Shown here: piece by piece, positions 33,549 to 45,744 of the stretch | Numbering within the stretch: position 1 is the first letter of the stretch | Layout: the number at the start of each line of letters is the position of its first letter | Origin: Haematobia irritans | Taxonomy: Eukaryota > Arthropoda > Insecta > Diptera > Muscidae | Direction: 5' to 3' | Length of the DNA: 64,000 nucleotides | NCBI RefSeq assembly: GCF_050003625.1 | Contig: NC_134400.1 | Span: 224,418,085-224,482,084 of the forward strand | Notes under the pieces: model-generated | The model's input: only the letters and a program-made list of their open reading frames with translations | The model's database searches: none | Told to the model about the DNA's origin: nothing | Made by a program: the position numbers and the translations under genes

Positions 33549-35019
33549 AATCATTTGGAAATAAGAAAATTAATTATTTGACCATCCTGTAAAAGGCGTC
33601 AATGGTTATCATAAAAATTCTATACTTTTCCGAACAAATTGTTTTACAGTGAAATCGCAAGCAATATTCGTTTGTAAAAAAATAAATTAAATTGATTTAA
33701 AAATGTCATATATCTCTACTAGGCGTTGAAATATAACCAGATCAGGACCTCGAGGTGGATACATAATCGGAAGTTGTATTGTAGTTCCTGACTTCAATTT
33801 GACCTGACCAATTTGCTTTGAGTGTACATCATAGAACTCATGAAATAATCTTATCCAAGCAATGCGTGAGGTAACGGTTCAACTGCTCACTGAAATTAGT
33901 TTCCACCACTAATATTTACATAAATTTGGTGGCAATTCATGGAAATTTATAATAGCACAAGAAATTGTGTCATAAATCACCTAAGTACATATGAGCATGT
34001 TTTTTTACGATAACATACTTCATGACCTCTTACAAAAGCAAAATGAGAATATAAATATTTTGAATATTTTCATATACAAATGGCAAAAATTATTTTTTTT
34101 TTGTTTTCATTTATAATCCCATTCAAGAAACAAAAAATCTCTCACTTACTTTACATGCTTATATAAGTGAAACTTAATTTATTCATTTTAGTTTTCACTA
34201 TTGATACCAGTGTCATACGAATACCTCTCAAAATTTATTCGCAATATGCTCCATTTTATAAAAAATCGTTTGCATAACCAAATCACTGAGTGTTTATAAG
34301 TGAGTGTCCATGCAATTTTTGTTTTTTTTTTCACTTTCTATAGAATTTTCAAAACCTTAGCTGTACACCGATATTTGTAGATTTTTCATCTCTAGCTGAA
34401 CTCCAGCATTCAAACACCATGGAAATCGTTTAATGTCAACGCTTAATGCTTTTCCCTGGTGACTTTTATATAAGAATGCCTTTCGGTGGCTGATCAACTC
34501 CATCAAATGCAACGATCTTGACACAAGCCAAGCGGTGGAACCACAGCTATTCCACAACAATAAAAATCAGGACGTTATTGTTCTTAGCCCAGCAAGCGGT
34601 ATATTCGATTTGAAATAGTTTCCCAGATTTCAGTGGTAAGTCTTACTGCCTATGTGAAACCGAGTATCAAGAACAGAACATTAACGCTGCATAAATTGTA
34701 ATACATTACAAAACGCAACTACTCTGTTCAAGATTTGATATCTTGAATTTATATTTGGCTAAACCTCATCACACTCACTCGCTATGATTTGTCTTTTATT
34801 TTTCGAAAGCAACAAAGTATCCAGCGATGATTGACATAAATGCATAGCTTAGATTCTATGGACAACATTCCATGGAGCTATGTTACACTGAAAAAGAATA
34901 TACATCGTATACCAAGAATGCATGGTAAGCTTTTGAAAGCTTACTCGGTTGCATAGATTTTGTCGTTATTTAAATTATACTCGTATTGGTCTTGATTCCG
35001 AACCAAAGTAGGTCTCTAC
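33549..35019. other. AT-rich sequence without recognised features
   Basis: No gene, no shared repeat seen. A minus-strand open frame at 34357-34560 has no recognisable domain. Confidence 0.4.
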
Positions 35020-35335
35020 ACCCTCAAAAAAAATCGCTTCTGTAACATATACTCCCAAACATATTTTGCTTCAATCATATAAATTTTTGGGTATTGCCCA
35101 AACATTTATATGTTTGATTTCTTCCAATATATAATATGTTTGAAAGCATATTGGTCTAAACAATATAATATGTTTTGGTAGTCTAAGTTCCAAACATTTT
35201 GTATTTTTCCATCCAAATTCAATAATGTTGTCTTCCAAAAAACTAAACTGTTCTTATGTGAACATATTATATGTTTGGAAACATTTTGAACCCAAAAATA
35301 TTATATGCTTAGAAGAATTTTCTCCCAAAGAAGAT
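35020..35335. repeat. Repeat N-like, copy 3
   Basis: Starts ACACCCTCAAAAAAAATCGC and holds many CAAACATAT/ATATGTTTG inverted motifs, as in the N copies at 32966-33150 and 39835-40035. Self-complementary overall. Confidence 0.45.
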
Positions 35336-35360
35336 TGTGCTCAAATTTTTTTTCTGCCTA

Positions 35361-35594
35361 AAGGTGGGTATTAAGTTCGAGTTTAGCCGCTAAAATAGTC
35401 ATTTTTTCACGATTACTTTTCTTTAATAATCCATTTTAAGAAATACAAACTTTGTGAAAATTTGCTTTGGGTTATTCCCCATCAAGTTATAATGAAATCT
35501 GCAACAAATGTATATAATTTTATGACTTTTTTTACTGCTTTAGTTTTCACTTTAGTGAAAATTAGCGGCTAAACTCGAACTTAATACCCACCTT
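35361..35594. mobile_element. MITE V, copy 1 (234 bp)
   Basis: AAGGTGGGTATTAAGTTCGA at the left and TCGAACTTAATACCCACCTT at the right. The inverted repeat continues to about 33 bp (through GTTTAGCCGCTAA) without mismatch. Left flank TA, right flank AA. A decayed relative lies at 36491-36690. Confidence 0.85.
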
Positions 35595-35711
35595 AATTGT
35601 ATATTCCCTCACATTTTTCTCACTTCCACGAGTTTTTAGCACCTTTTTCTGTAATACAAACATTTTAGAAGAAATTATTATATTTTATATTTTTTAATTT
35701 TACCTTTTGCC

Positions 35712-35790
35712 GGACGGGGATTCGAACAGCGGACTACACAGTTTGTAAGCCAGCACACTAACCACTGGGCTACGTAGCTGTTATGGTCAT
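35712..35790 (-). repeat. tRNA-derived SINE head (minus strand)
   Basis: On the minus strand: TAGCCCAGTGGTTAGTGTGC (box A region), then GTTCGAATCCCCGTCCGG (box B). No intact cloverleaf and no CCA context. The 3' body is AT-rich and unrecognised. A more degenerate relative is at 32850-32885. Confidence 0.6.
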
Positions 35791-35907
35791 CAAGAGATAA
35801 TTATCGTTATAAGTTATATTTATATAGCATAGATTGCGGCGCCCACGAGCCGATGCAAACATTACATTGTTTAACAACATAACATTATTAAACATACATT
35901 TGTTGGC

Positions 35908-35995
35908 AGCGTGGAGCAGTGGTTGGTCGTCCGCCTTTTGTGACAGGGGACCTGGGTTCGATCCCTGCTTCGACCAACGCCATTTTTTTTTTTAA
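35908..35995 (+). repeat. tRNA-derived SINE head (plus strand)
   Basis: GTGGAGCAGTGGTTGGTCGT (box A region) and CTGGGTTCGATCCCTGCTTC (box B), followed by a T-run at 35983-35995 that could end an RNA polymerase III transcript. Points away from the SINE head at 35712-35790, with GCGCCCACGAGCCGATG between them. The same spacer occurs inverted near 49193-49210. Confidence 0.65.
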
Positions 35996-36490
35996 ATACA
36001 TTTTTTAACATATATTCCCGATTCGTTCGGAAGTTCCCGAAAAGGTGTTCAGCATTACATACTAGTATATTAAATTTTTACTACAAAATTGTAAAGTGTG
36101 TTTTATAAAAGACTTAAAGTCAGAAAAGAAAAGTACTTGATATAAACGAAATGGACTGAGTTCAAATCAAATATTATTTTTTTTATTGCAACAATAAAAA
36201 TTGTGTAACATATAAAGGCTTTTGTATACAAATTTTCGAAGAAATTCAAAAACTCTTACAAAAGAAGAACGTGAAGTCGAGTATATATAAATATTTTTCC
36301 ATCGAATCCTAAGTTTAACGATAACCATTCAAAAGCACATTATAGTTAAATTCTAAACAGTAATTTTAAAACAGCACATAAATTTATTTTGGTGTGAACA
36401 ATTGTTTGCTAGCATGTAACACCATTAATTTAGAAATACAAATAAATATGAATTTTTATTAACGAATAATTTTGTACTTAATTTAATTCT

Positions 36491-36690
36491 TAAGGCCGGT
36501 ATAAATTGGCATTATCACGTTAAAATGGCCATGTTTACCCTTTTACTTTCCTTTAATAATTTCTTTTAAAGAAAATAAACTTATTCAATTGTTGCTTTGG
36601 ATCTTTCGCCACCATGTTATAATACAATTTACCGGAAAAGTTGTAATGTTATAATTTTAGCGGCAAAACTCAACTCAATGCCCACTTTTA
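36491..36690. mobile_element. MITE V, copy 2 (decayed)
   Basis: AAGGCCGGTATAAATTGGC, TACTTTCCTTTAATAAT and TTTTAGCGGCAAAACTCAA align with V copy 1 in order, with many substitutions. Confidence 0.5.
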
Positions 36691-36769
36691 TTTTCGAAAA
36701 AATCCGTCAACTCCTCTTGAACTACTCATTAATAAAGAGGAACTAATCTTTGTTTTTATAGATCTTCAA

Positions 36770-37256
36770 AGGTCGATACTTTCAATGAAGTCGTGTTGTC
36801 GTTCTAATTAAGTGATTTGACTTAAAAATGGGTATCATAACAGGAAAGAACAAATTTTGAACTAAGATCAACTTGACTTTAATAATTCAGAAAAATTCTT
36901 TAAATTAATGAAACTGTCTTTAAATTTGTTGCATTTTTGCATCTTGACTACAAGGCAAAAATCATTCAAAAATAGGATATGTTTTTCAATACTTTATTTT
37001 AAAGACATTTTTTACTTGAAACGTAGCATAATTTCTACTGGAAGTCTTGTTTTTAACGGACATTTTATAGCATATGAAAAAAGCGAAAAATTGAAATGTG
37101 CTTCGTAGAGTCAAGTACACAAAACCCCATTTAAAAGAGAATTGTGTCTTAAAAGCATCCTTACTTGTATTCTCCGCTTCTTTGGTTCGGAATCAATATC
37201 AAAATTGTTAAAGTGGAGACACAATCTTTGGAACCGGACATGCTTTTTGTTCAGTG
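36770..37256 (-). mobile_element. MITE A, copy 3
   Basis: Reverse copy ending GGAACCGGACATGCTTTTTG then TTCAGTG, followed by TA. Contains GATCAACTTGACTTTAATAA and CATAATTTCTACTGGAAGTC. The left end is incomplete. Confidence 0.75.
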
Positions 37257-37404
37257 TATAGTGCCCTTTCGTTAGTTTTTATGGAGATCCCTTTAATTAC
37301 CTTTGTTTGAATATTTTGACTTACTCGTCCTACGTTCCGATTTGTTTTGACGAAACAAAAAAATTGTGCCCGTAATGCGAAAATGATAAACAAAACTCAT
37401 GCTC

Positions 37405-39593
37405 TTTTTATACCCTAAACCACATAGTGGTTTGGGTATAATAAGTTTGATCGGCCAAAAAATGTGCCTACCAGAAATAATGATTTTAGACCCCATAAAA
37501 TATATACCGATCGACTCAGAATCACCTCCTGAGTCGATCTAGCGCTTGGTGTCCGTCCGTCCGTCCGTCCGTCCGTCCGTCTGTCCATGTATTTGTTGTT
37601 CACAGGATTCCGGTCGCAATTATTAACCGATTTTGATGAAATTTGGTACAGGGAGTTTTTTGGGCACAAGGACGAACGCTATTGAATTTGGAAGAAATCG
37701 GATCAAATTTAGATATAGCTCCCATATATATGTATCGCCCGATTTCGACAAATGGGGTCACGTTGCGCGTTTTTGCAAACGCATCGTCACCAAATTTGGC
37801 AAAAGGTAATCTTTTCCATCGCCCTTCAAGTCTGCAAAATTTCATCCAAATCGGTTCAGATTTAGATATAGCTCCCATATATATGTATCACCCGGTTTTC
37901 CCAAATTTGGCCACAAAACCCTTATTTATCAACCGATCTGACCCAAATTTGGCTATATGTAGTCTTCTATAGCACTTACTATATGTGCAAAAAATCATCG
38001 AAATCGGTTCAGATTTATATATAGCTCCCATATATATGTACCGCCCGATTTTTCTAAATTTGGCCATAAAACCCTTATTTATCAACCGATCTGACCCAAA
38101 ATTGGCTAAATGTAGTCTTCTATAGCACTTACTATATGTGCCAAAAATCATCGAAATCGGTTCAGATTTAGATATAGCTCTCATATATATGTATAGCCCG
38201 ATTTTCCCAAATTTGGCCGTAGAACCCTTATTTATTAACCGACTTACTAAAAGTTTTCTAGATTCAGTCCTCTATAGTACTAACTATATGTGCAAAATTT
38301 CATCGAAATCGGTTCAGATGTAGATATAGCTCCCATATATGTATCACCCGATTTTGAAGAATTCGCCCCTAATATCCTTATGTTTGACCATACAGGCCTC
38401 ATTTCTTAACTGATCTTACTCAAATCTTGCACAAGGCAACCTTTTGTGGTATTAATCAAACCCGTAAAATATTATGCAATTTGGTTCAGATTTGGATATA
38501 GCTTCCATATATATGCATCGCTCGATTTTCCCAAATTTGGCCATAATACTCTTATTTATTAACCAATGTTACTCAAATTTTAAATTTTGATGTACTAGCC
38601 GATGGTATTTATACGTACTTGTAGCTTTTACATAAGAATATTGCTCGATTTTTACAAATTTTGATTTATTACCCACACTAATTTAACGATTTTCTCTTTT
38701 TTAATAATGGGCTCAATATTAGTGGCATACTAACTCCGTAGGTGCAATATCAACACAGCCAGTGTTGCTAGAAGTAGGGGAAATTCCCTATATGTAGGGT
38801 TTTTCTAATATTTAGCGTCTTGTAGGGACGTAGGGCCACAATGTAGGACATTTTCACTCAACACAATTTGTAATAATTTTTACATTTTGGTGGCTCTAGA
38901 GGAGGAAATTAGAAGACGGCAAGGCTTGATCTTTAACAATGTGTGGTAAACTTTATTCCTTTAGAAAATTTTGTCAACATTTTATTTCTATAGAACATTT
39001 TGTCAAAATTGTACTTCTATAGACATTTTTTTCAAAATATTATTTCTATAAAAAATTTTCTCAAAATTTTATTTCTGTGGAATTTTTTCTCAAAATTTTA
39101 TTTCTATAGAATTTATTGTCAAAATTTTATTTTTATAGAGATTTAACAAAAAAATTACTATTTTTGGTAGAATTCTACCAACTGTGGCAAACGTGTTGGT
39201 AATTCAAATTTATATTCTAAATTATATACGTTGCATATTCATGTTTTAAGATAATAAAGTACCTAGAACCATTTTTGTTTTGTAAAATTTTTTAAATTTA
39301 ACGAAAAATATAGTAGGGAAAATTGTTTGGGAATGTATGGGAAAGTAGGGAACTTTTTTTGTCCTTGTAGGGTAATCCGAACATTTTCCCTGGCAACACT
39401 GACTATGAACTATAATCAGATTGACACAAAGCACCCATAGACATGTACCCCTTAATTTTCTTAAATATGTAACTGCAGTTTATCTCCCAGACCTATATGT
39501 TACCCCACAAATGCTTATGATTACTAATTCTGTAATGGTGGTTTAGGGTATGATATAGTCGGCCCCGTCCGACTTTCTACTTTACTTACTTGT
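37405..39593 (-). mobile_element. Helentron/DINE-like element L, copy 1
   Basis: Reverse copy: perfect palindromic tip TATACCCTAAACCAC-ATA-GTGGTTTGGGTATA, core CCCATAAAATATATACC, GTCC tract (37551-37588), six modules with ATATAGCTCCCATATATATG mostly 153 bp apart (37721, 37874, 38027, 38180, 38332), a unique region, and the GC hairpin AGTCGGCCCCGTCCGACT before TTACTTACTTGTT. hAT-like M interrupts the unique region. Open frames at 37600-37878 and 37888-38184 (minus) are module-derived. Confidence 0.85.
38760..39401. mobile_element. hAT-like MITE M (642 bp) in L
   Basis: Ends CAGTGTTGCTAG and CTGGCAACACTG form inverted repeats with one mismatch, like those of K. TAGGG-containing sequence lies just inside both ends (ATATGTAGGGTTTTT; TTGTAGGGTAATCCG). 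It carries a short 29-bp-type array (38962-39140) of the kind found in D elements. No 8-bp TSD is evident (AACACAGC versus ACTATGAA), so the insertion is old or rearranged. Confidence 0.65.
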
Positions 39594-39834
39594 TTTCAAA
39601 TATATTTTATCTTGGTTCCGAATGAATTTTCTCTCCGAATACTCATTTTAATATTTTACTTAAGCATATACAATTTTTGGCGAAGTCTTATATCACAACA
39701 TATATATGTTTACTCATAATATGTAAATTTATACTTGTTTATATTTTATTATTGTTATACACATAGTATTTTTCCTATATTTAATGAAATTTTCTTTGTG
39801 TATATATATTTGTAATGCGCCAATTTGTCTCTCT

Positions 39835-40035
39835 TTGTAAACACATATATGTTTATGGGCTATTTCTAAATTAATATATGTTTGCATCCAAGCATATTAT
39901 ATTTACAAACATTTTATGTCCCAAACATAATATGTTCTAACATATTAACATATATGTCCCAAACATATTATGCTAGTTTATGAACATTATATTTTTGCAC
40001 TCAAAAATATTGTGTTTAAAAATTTGAGTTCCAAA
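39835..40035. repeat. Repeat N, copy 2
   Basis: ATATGTTTATGGGCTATTTC through TATTGTGTTTAAAAATTTGA is the inverse of 32966-33150. Confidence 0.55.
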
Positions 40036-40235
40036 CATATAATGTTTATACCCAAACATATGAAAAACAGTCTTTTTCGTCCGTGTAGTAAAATGACATT
40101 CATACAAAAACTATACCTTATATTATTACGGAATATCTTTTGTATTGGTTTTCACACTTCGATAGATATAATCGGATAAATAGCGCTCGCCATTTGGTTA
40201 CAATTCAAGAATCAAATTTTCAGAACAAACAGATT

Positions 40236-40570
40236 CAAAATAGCCTTTATTTGAAGCTTTTTTATCTTAAATCTAAAGTTCCAATATTTAAGTTAATTTA
40301 AGGACGATTTCTCTAAATCAAAAATTTGTTTCTTTACTTTAAGGAAAATTTGCCTTAAAGACATGCAACTTTAACGAAGGGACGCCAAATTCTCAAAAAA
40401 AATATGTGTCCTAAATGTAATAAAAAACTTTTTTGAAGTAAAGGTTATAAACATTATTTTAATTAAAATTTCATAATTTTAAAAAAATTTGTCCTTAATA
40501 GTGTGTAAATTGTTCATCCTAAAATTGTGGTTGCGTAATCTTTAATACCACATAAGTATTTTTTTCAGTG
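40236..40570 (+). mobile_element. MITE T, copy 2
   Basis: TTTATTTGAAGCTTTTTTAT to GTATTTTTTTCAGTG parallels 1090-1383. Flank after the end is TT instead of TA. Confidence 0.6.
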
Positions 40571-40575
40571 TTGAT

Positions 40576-42097
40576 TTAAAGCTAAATAGGACCCTAAAAA
40601 TGTCTCAATTTTAAATAAATACTTAAGGGTAGGTAAAATCGTTCGATCCAGGAAAACTTCTTTTAAGTGCAAGTGTTTCAAAGCTTCTCTCGTCACTATG
40701 GATTACTTGATTTATGGAAATAAAAAATATTTAATTCAAAAATGTTCGCCCTCTGTACTTAGTCGGTACTCGCATATTTGTTTCAATTACTTCCCGTTTG
40801 GCTTGAGTTTTAAAATAATTTCTCCAATTTCTAGAAACCCAATTGTTTTTTAAATCAATTCTTCTATAGGACTGTCTAGTCTAACCGACCGACCGACCGC
40901 CCAGTATAGCAAATTGATTTCATTTTTCCCTTTTGAATGAAATCATTAGGCCACCAATTCCGGTGTCATTGTTTCACCAGAAGACGATTGTCACATTGTT
41001 GTCCATTTCTCAAATTGTATCGCTATCAATATCTGATGAACAATACAACAGTCAAAGCTGCAAAATATTTATCCATATGCTGAACTATGCCTTCAAGATA
41101 CCATTGCGATCTGACTGTCTCGTCACATTTTATTTGAAAAGATAAGATTGCTTTCCGTGGCTACTTCCTTCCATCGAAAAGGCATTATAAACGGCAGTTT
41201 GGCTAAGCCCCACCGCTACTGCGTGGAGACGAACGATCTCATCGATGATTTGATCAATCCTTTGGTGACTGCTAACTCAATATACTCCCGAAGGCAAAAC
41301 GACGGGTAATCAGCTATCGGATTGACTGGACTGGCGATCGGTACTACAGAGCCGTTCAATAATACCTATGACCAATATGTATGGATGGTCCTGCTTAGGA
41401 TCGTTGTATGGATGGATGGATGGATGGATGTCAGTCAGTAAAATTGATGAATGTGTGTGATGTTGTGGTATTGCAGAACTTTGGCTTTTGTTCTCGAGTA
41501 TCATCATTTATGCGTTTGTCGAAGGTTAGCCCTTTTTGAATGGATCTAAAGTCTGTGGGGATTTTGTTGGTGTTGTCATCGAATGAGTGGAAAAATGTGT
41601 TTATACGAACGAGAGCCAAAGTGTTCCAGACAGCCTATATCGATAATCTTGAAAATGTTTAACATGCATGATTACAACAATGGTATCTGCTCACACACAC
41701 ACGCACACATTGCCAAAGGTATTGAGAGGAAGCAAGGCTTCTGTAGATTTCAGTTGACGAAAAGGTTGATGGACACTTTTTTGGTATTCATTATCATGGC
41801 CATCATCTTTACGATTTAAATCATTTTTCGGACGTAATGATATTCACCATTGAACGACACTAAATACGAATGGCAATGGCAAAAACATCATCCATAAGGG
41901 TAGCAACATTTATTCGTTGTTGTGCAGACCAACTATTTTGGTCAGAACCAGAGCTTGTTGTATGTTAATTCGTCAATGGAAGCGAACGTTGTGGATCTCA
42001 GAAAACGTTGATTATCACCTTTCTGATTCATGAGCAGAGTCTTTTATTTCTTCTGAGCACGTTAGTGCATCCGCCTAATTTTTCTAGTTGACCCACA
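40576..42097. other. Low-repeat stretch, possible host DNA
   Basis: No shared repeats. Moderate GC around 41150-41350 with short open frames but no recognised protein. An (ATGG)n microsatellite lies at 41408-41430 and an AC-rich run at 41692-41706. Could be intronic or intergenic. Confidence 0.45.
41408..41430. repeat. (ATGG)n microsatellite
   Basis: About six units of the tetranucleotide. The minus-strand frames over it (41310-41507) are by-products. Confidence 0.9.
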
Positions 42098-42255
42098 GAG
42101 AAACAGATATTACTAACATTTATTCAATTAAAATTTTAATCGAAATTAAAAAATATTCAATTAAAAATTTAATCGATTCAATTAATTTGTTAATCAAACC
42201 AAAAATCACAAGCGGAAATTAATTAGAGAAATTAATCTCTTAATTGACATTTTTA
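42098..42255. mobile_element. MITE H, partial
   Basis: ATTCAATTAAAATTTTAATC and AAATTAATTAGAGAAATTAA repeat the H style; the ends are lost. Abuts MITE A copy 4. Confidence 0.5.
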
Positions 42256-42562
42256 CAAATGACGATAAAGTGTGAAATCGGTTTGTCCTTATAGTTAAGT
42301 GATTCGACTTAAAAGTTGGTTATATTTACATGAAAGAAAATTTTGTTTTTTACTAAGATCAACTTGACTTTAGTAATTCAGAAAAACAATCTTCAAAAGC
42401 AAACTTGAAACCTAGAATAATTTCTGTTTGAAGACGACCCTGAAATGTAAGTTGTCATTAACACGGTTTTATTTCAATTATCCGCTTCTTTGATGACTCG
42501 GAATCAACAACAAAATGCAATGGCAAAATCTTTGGAACTGGACAACCATTTTTTTTTCAGTG
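42245..42562 (-). mobile_element. MITE A, copy 4
   Basis: GATCAACTTGACTTTAGTAA and ATCTTTGGAACTGGACAACC, ending TTTTTTTTCAGTG then TA (42563-42564). Shorter than other copies through internal deletions. Confidence 0.65.
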
Positions 42563-42657
42563 TACAATAAAAATTCGTTGGCTCAATTTCAATAAATTTT
42601 TCTTTGTGTTTACTGTTTCAGTTATCTCGGACATATTAAATCAGCGGTTTGTAAATA

Positions 42658-42960
42658 CTACACACAAGAATAAATTTCGGATTCAATCACGAAATCAATT
42701 GATCCAATTAATTTTTTAATTGAAATGTCTTCAATCACAAAAATAATAGTATCAATCACAGTTTTAATTGGGCGTAAAAATACTTGATTATTGATGTCAT
42801 TAGCAAATTTCAATTAATTTTTTAATTGATTCAATTAAAACTTTAATTGATGTTGATTGCAAAACTTAATTAATTTTTAAATTAAAATCGTAACTATTTT
42901 CAATTACTTTCTTAACTGACTTGTTTGAAATAAATTTTAATTAATAATTAAAAACAAAAA
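42658..42960. mobile_element. MITE H, copy 2
   Basis: Starts CACACAAGAATAAATTTCGG after TA, with AATCACGAAATCAATTGATC as in copy 1. The right terminus is lost before E copy 3. Confidence 0.6.
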
Positions 42961-42969
42961 AACCATCAG

Positions 42970-43761
42970 TTTTTATACCCACCACCATAGAATGGTGACG
43001 GGGGTATAATAAGTTTGTCATTCCGTTTGCAAGACATCGAAATATCGACTTCCGACTATATAAAGTATATATTCTTGATTAGAGAGAAATTCTAAGACGA
43101 TATAACGATGTCCGTCTGTCTGTTGTAATCACGCTACAGTCTTCAATAATGAAGCAATCGTGCTGAAATTTTGCACAAACTCGTCTTTTGTCTGCAGGCA
43201 GATCAAGTTCGAAGTTGGGCTATATCGGACCAGGTTTTGATATAGCCCCCATATAAACCGACCTCCCGATTTGGGGTCTTGGGCTTATAGAAATCGTACT
43301 TTTTATCCAATTTGTTTGAATTTTGGAATCTAGAGGTATTTTATGACCATAAAGAGGTGTGCCAAAAATGGTGAGTATCGGTCCATGTTTTGGTATAGCC
43401 CCCATATAGACCGATCTCCCGATTTTACTTCTTGGGCTTATAGAAACCGTAGTTTTTATCCAATTTGCCGGAAATTGGAAATCTAAAGGTATTTTCGGGC
43501 CATAAAGAGGTGTGCCGAAAACGGTGAGTATCGGTCCATATTTTAGTATAGCCCCCATAAGAACGATCTCCCGATTGAACTCCCTTGGTTTCTAGAAACC
43601 GTAGTCTTTATCAGATTTGCCTGAAATTGTAAATATTCTGGTATTTTAGGCTCACAAAAACGTGTATGGGATTAAGTTTTAATCGGTCCATTTGGTAATG
43701 CCTCCATATAGACCGACTTCACTTCTTGAGGGTATAGAAGGCGAACTGATCATGAAAATTG
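42970..43761 (-). mobile_element. Helentron/DINE-like element E, copy 3 (truncated)
   Basis: TTTTTATACCCACCACCATA, GACGGGGGTATAATAAG, core, GTCTGTCTG, two modules (GCCCCCATATAGACCGA spacing 153 bp) and the unique 5' block up to CTGATCATGAAAATTG. There it switches directly to mariner sequence. The expected further ~200 bp and the AACAAG end are absent. Confidence 0.8.
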
Positions 43762-43763
43762 AC

Positions 43764-43996
43764 CTCAAAAGGATGCTCGCAGGGAAAAAAATTGGCTGCA
43801 ATGAAGAAGTGATCGCCGAAACTGAGGCCTATTTTGAGGCAAAACCGAAGGAGTACTACCAAAATGGTATAAAAAAATTGGAAGGTCGCTATAATCGTTG
43901 TATCGCTCTTGAAGGGAACTATGTTGAATAATAAAAACGAATTTTGACAAAAAAAATGTGTTTTTCTTTGTTAGACCGGGGACTTATCAGCCAACA
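43764..43996 (+). pseudogene. mariner (irritans-type) 3' end fragment
   Basis: Encodes LKRMLAGKKIGCNEEVIAET through ALEGNYVE and a TAA stop at 43929-43931, then 3' non-coding sequence and the right terminal repeat GGGGACTTATCAGCCAAC. This is the last ~55 codons of the gene also seen at 51534-52303. The frame enters from E sequence without a start. A deletion or recombination fused the two elements. Confidence 0.85.
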
Positions 43997-45740
43997 TATT
44001 AGTGGAAGAACTCTAGGAAGATATTTTAGCTCAGCCGTAGTCTAAATTGATCTATGGCCTACTTTTAAGCTACACTCGTGCCGGATCATAAATAGGGATT
44101 ATCGAAGCGGCCTATCTTTATGAGCTTTTCTTAACAACACATGATGTCGATTCATTCAATGGCCTACCGCATATACGTTTCACAGAAAAGACTTCATTTA
44201 AATCCTGGGGTGACAATTTGTTTGCATTGACATCGCAAATATGTGCACATCTCACTCTCCTACTGCCGCTTCTTGTTTTCCGTCTGTGCCACTAATGCCA
44301 ACGCTAATGTCATTCACAACACCGAGGGATCATTTAGCCCCCATATTATTAACGTACCGTATGCCACCTCTCCAGCCTCTTGTGTGTTTAGCACTGTAAA
44401 TGTTTTACCCGATGGAGTTGCTGAGGGAAGAGATCTATGTTTGGTCTGTGGTATGTTTTTGGAGTTTATCAAGATCACTCATAAACATAAACACTGGGTT
44501 AACATGAAGCCATGAACGCGCCGTGAACCGCTACTAAACGGCAACCAATTGTTACTGGCCACTGCCAACACTGATCGTGGCAGGATAACTGTGACCAAAG
44601 CGAATGCATGTCAAGATTTTCTTTGTCACGGTTTTCCAGTAATACCACCACGCCACTGCCAATAACGCAGCATATGCAAATACTGCTTAGAGGTGACTAT
44701 GGGGTATATGTTAATGCATATTTACAAAATTTCAAATTCATATTCAAATATAGCCGGCCTTCCATGCCACATAATGTTGCCAGACGCCCTGCTGCATGTT
44801 TAAAACTTGAGCAGAAAGGTAAGACGTGGAGAGATGAGGCTAAAGTCTCGTGTTTACCCCACACTCGTTAGGTGAATTCCAAAGTGTGTAATATTTTGTT
44901 TGGATTTTGGGGCTTGCCATTGCTGAAGTTTAAGCTTAGTTGGCAAGCAGGGAGCATTTAGACATTGTCACTGCCGAAAATAACGCTAAATTGCTGCCGT
45001 TGCCATTGGACGGCAACGTCGTCGACGCCACCTTCGTTACTGCAACGCTGTAGTTAAATGCATAAAAACAAGAGATGATTAAAATGGGCGAATGGAAATA
45101 ATTTGCTATTCCAAACTTGACTTTGTTTGTCGCTCGTTATATCCCATCGAAACGATCCAAACAATCATTCTAGCAAATTTATTCACAATTCGTCGAAGAA
45201 ACTGCAACACTGGCTACTACCCCGATTTTCGCCAAAATATTCGATGGGATCGTCGAACAACTTTATTGTATCGTTGCAAGAAACTAGATGCTAAGACCAT
45301 ACAATAATTTTTTTTTACAAAATCGTATTATCAAGTAGTACTTAAAAAAAAGGAATATCTTCCTAAGTTATATTTTTAATGAACATTCAAAAATGATCTT
45401 CTAGAGATGAATTTAATTTTCACTTCACAAAAAGTTCCATGTAACATGTTTATCGCAATGATATTATTTTCTGGGACATTATATACATATCTGAATTAAA
45501 CAATCATTGTATGTTTAGCGTGAAAAAAACATTTGATGATGATTTTTTTTTTTTTTTGGGTGAAGCTCGCTTTTTTGTTGGCATTCTAATGAGCAATTAG
45601 TGTATAAATTCGGACTAGTATTTCTTTTTCGGCTCTTTTGTGCGGTAGGTTTTTGATGGTTACAGTCAACAGTTATATTATGAGGGCTTGCGTGTCTGTT
45701 TTTGATGAGCCACGTCCAGCCTCCCCTAAAGCGGACACAA
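43997..45740. other. Low-repeat stretch, possible host DNA
   Basis: No shared repeats. GC is higher at 44200-45060 (CCATTGGACGGCAACGTCGT). Short open frames (44243-44515, 44608-44871, 45092-45307) have no recognisable domains or splice structure that I can support. Confidence 0.45.
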
Positions 45741-45744
45741 CGAA

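Noticed and set aside
35908..35985. Functional tRNA gene
   Set aside because: Box A and box B are present, but I could not draw a proper acceptor stem or anticodon arm. It fits a SINE head better.
38752..39409. 8-bp target duplication for element M
   Set aside because: AACACAGC and ACTATGAA do not match, so no TSD is claimed although the ends resemble those of K.
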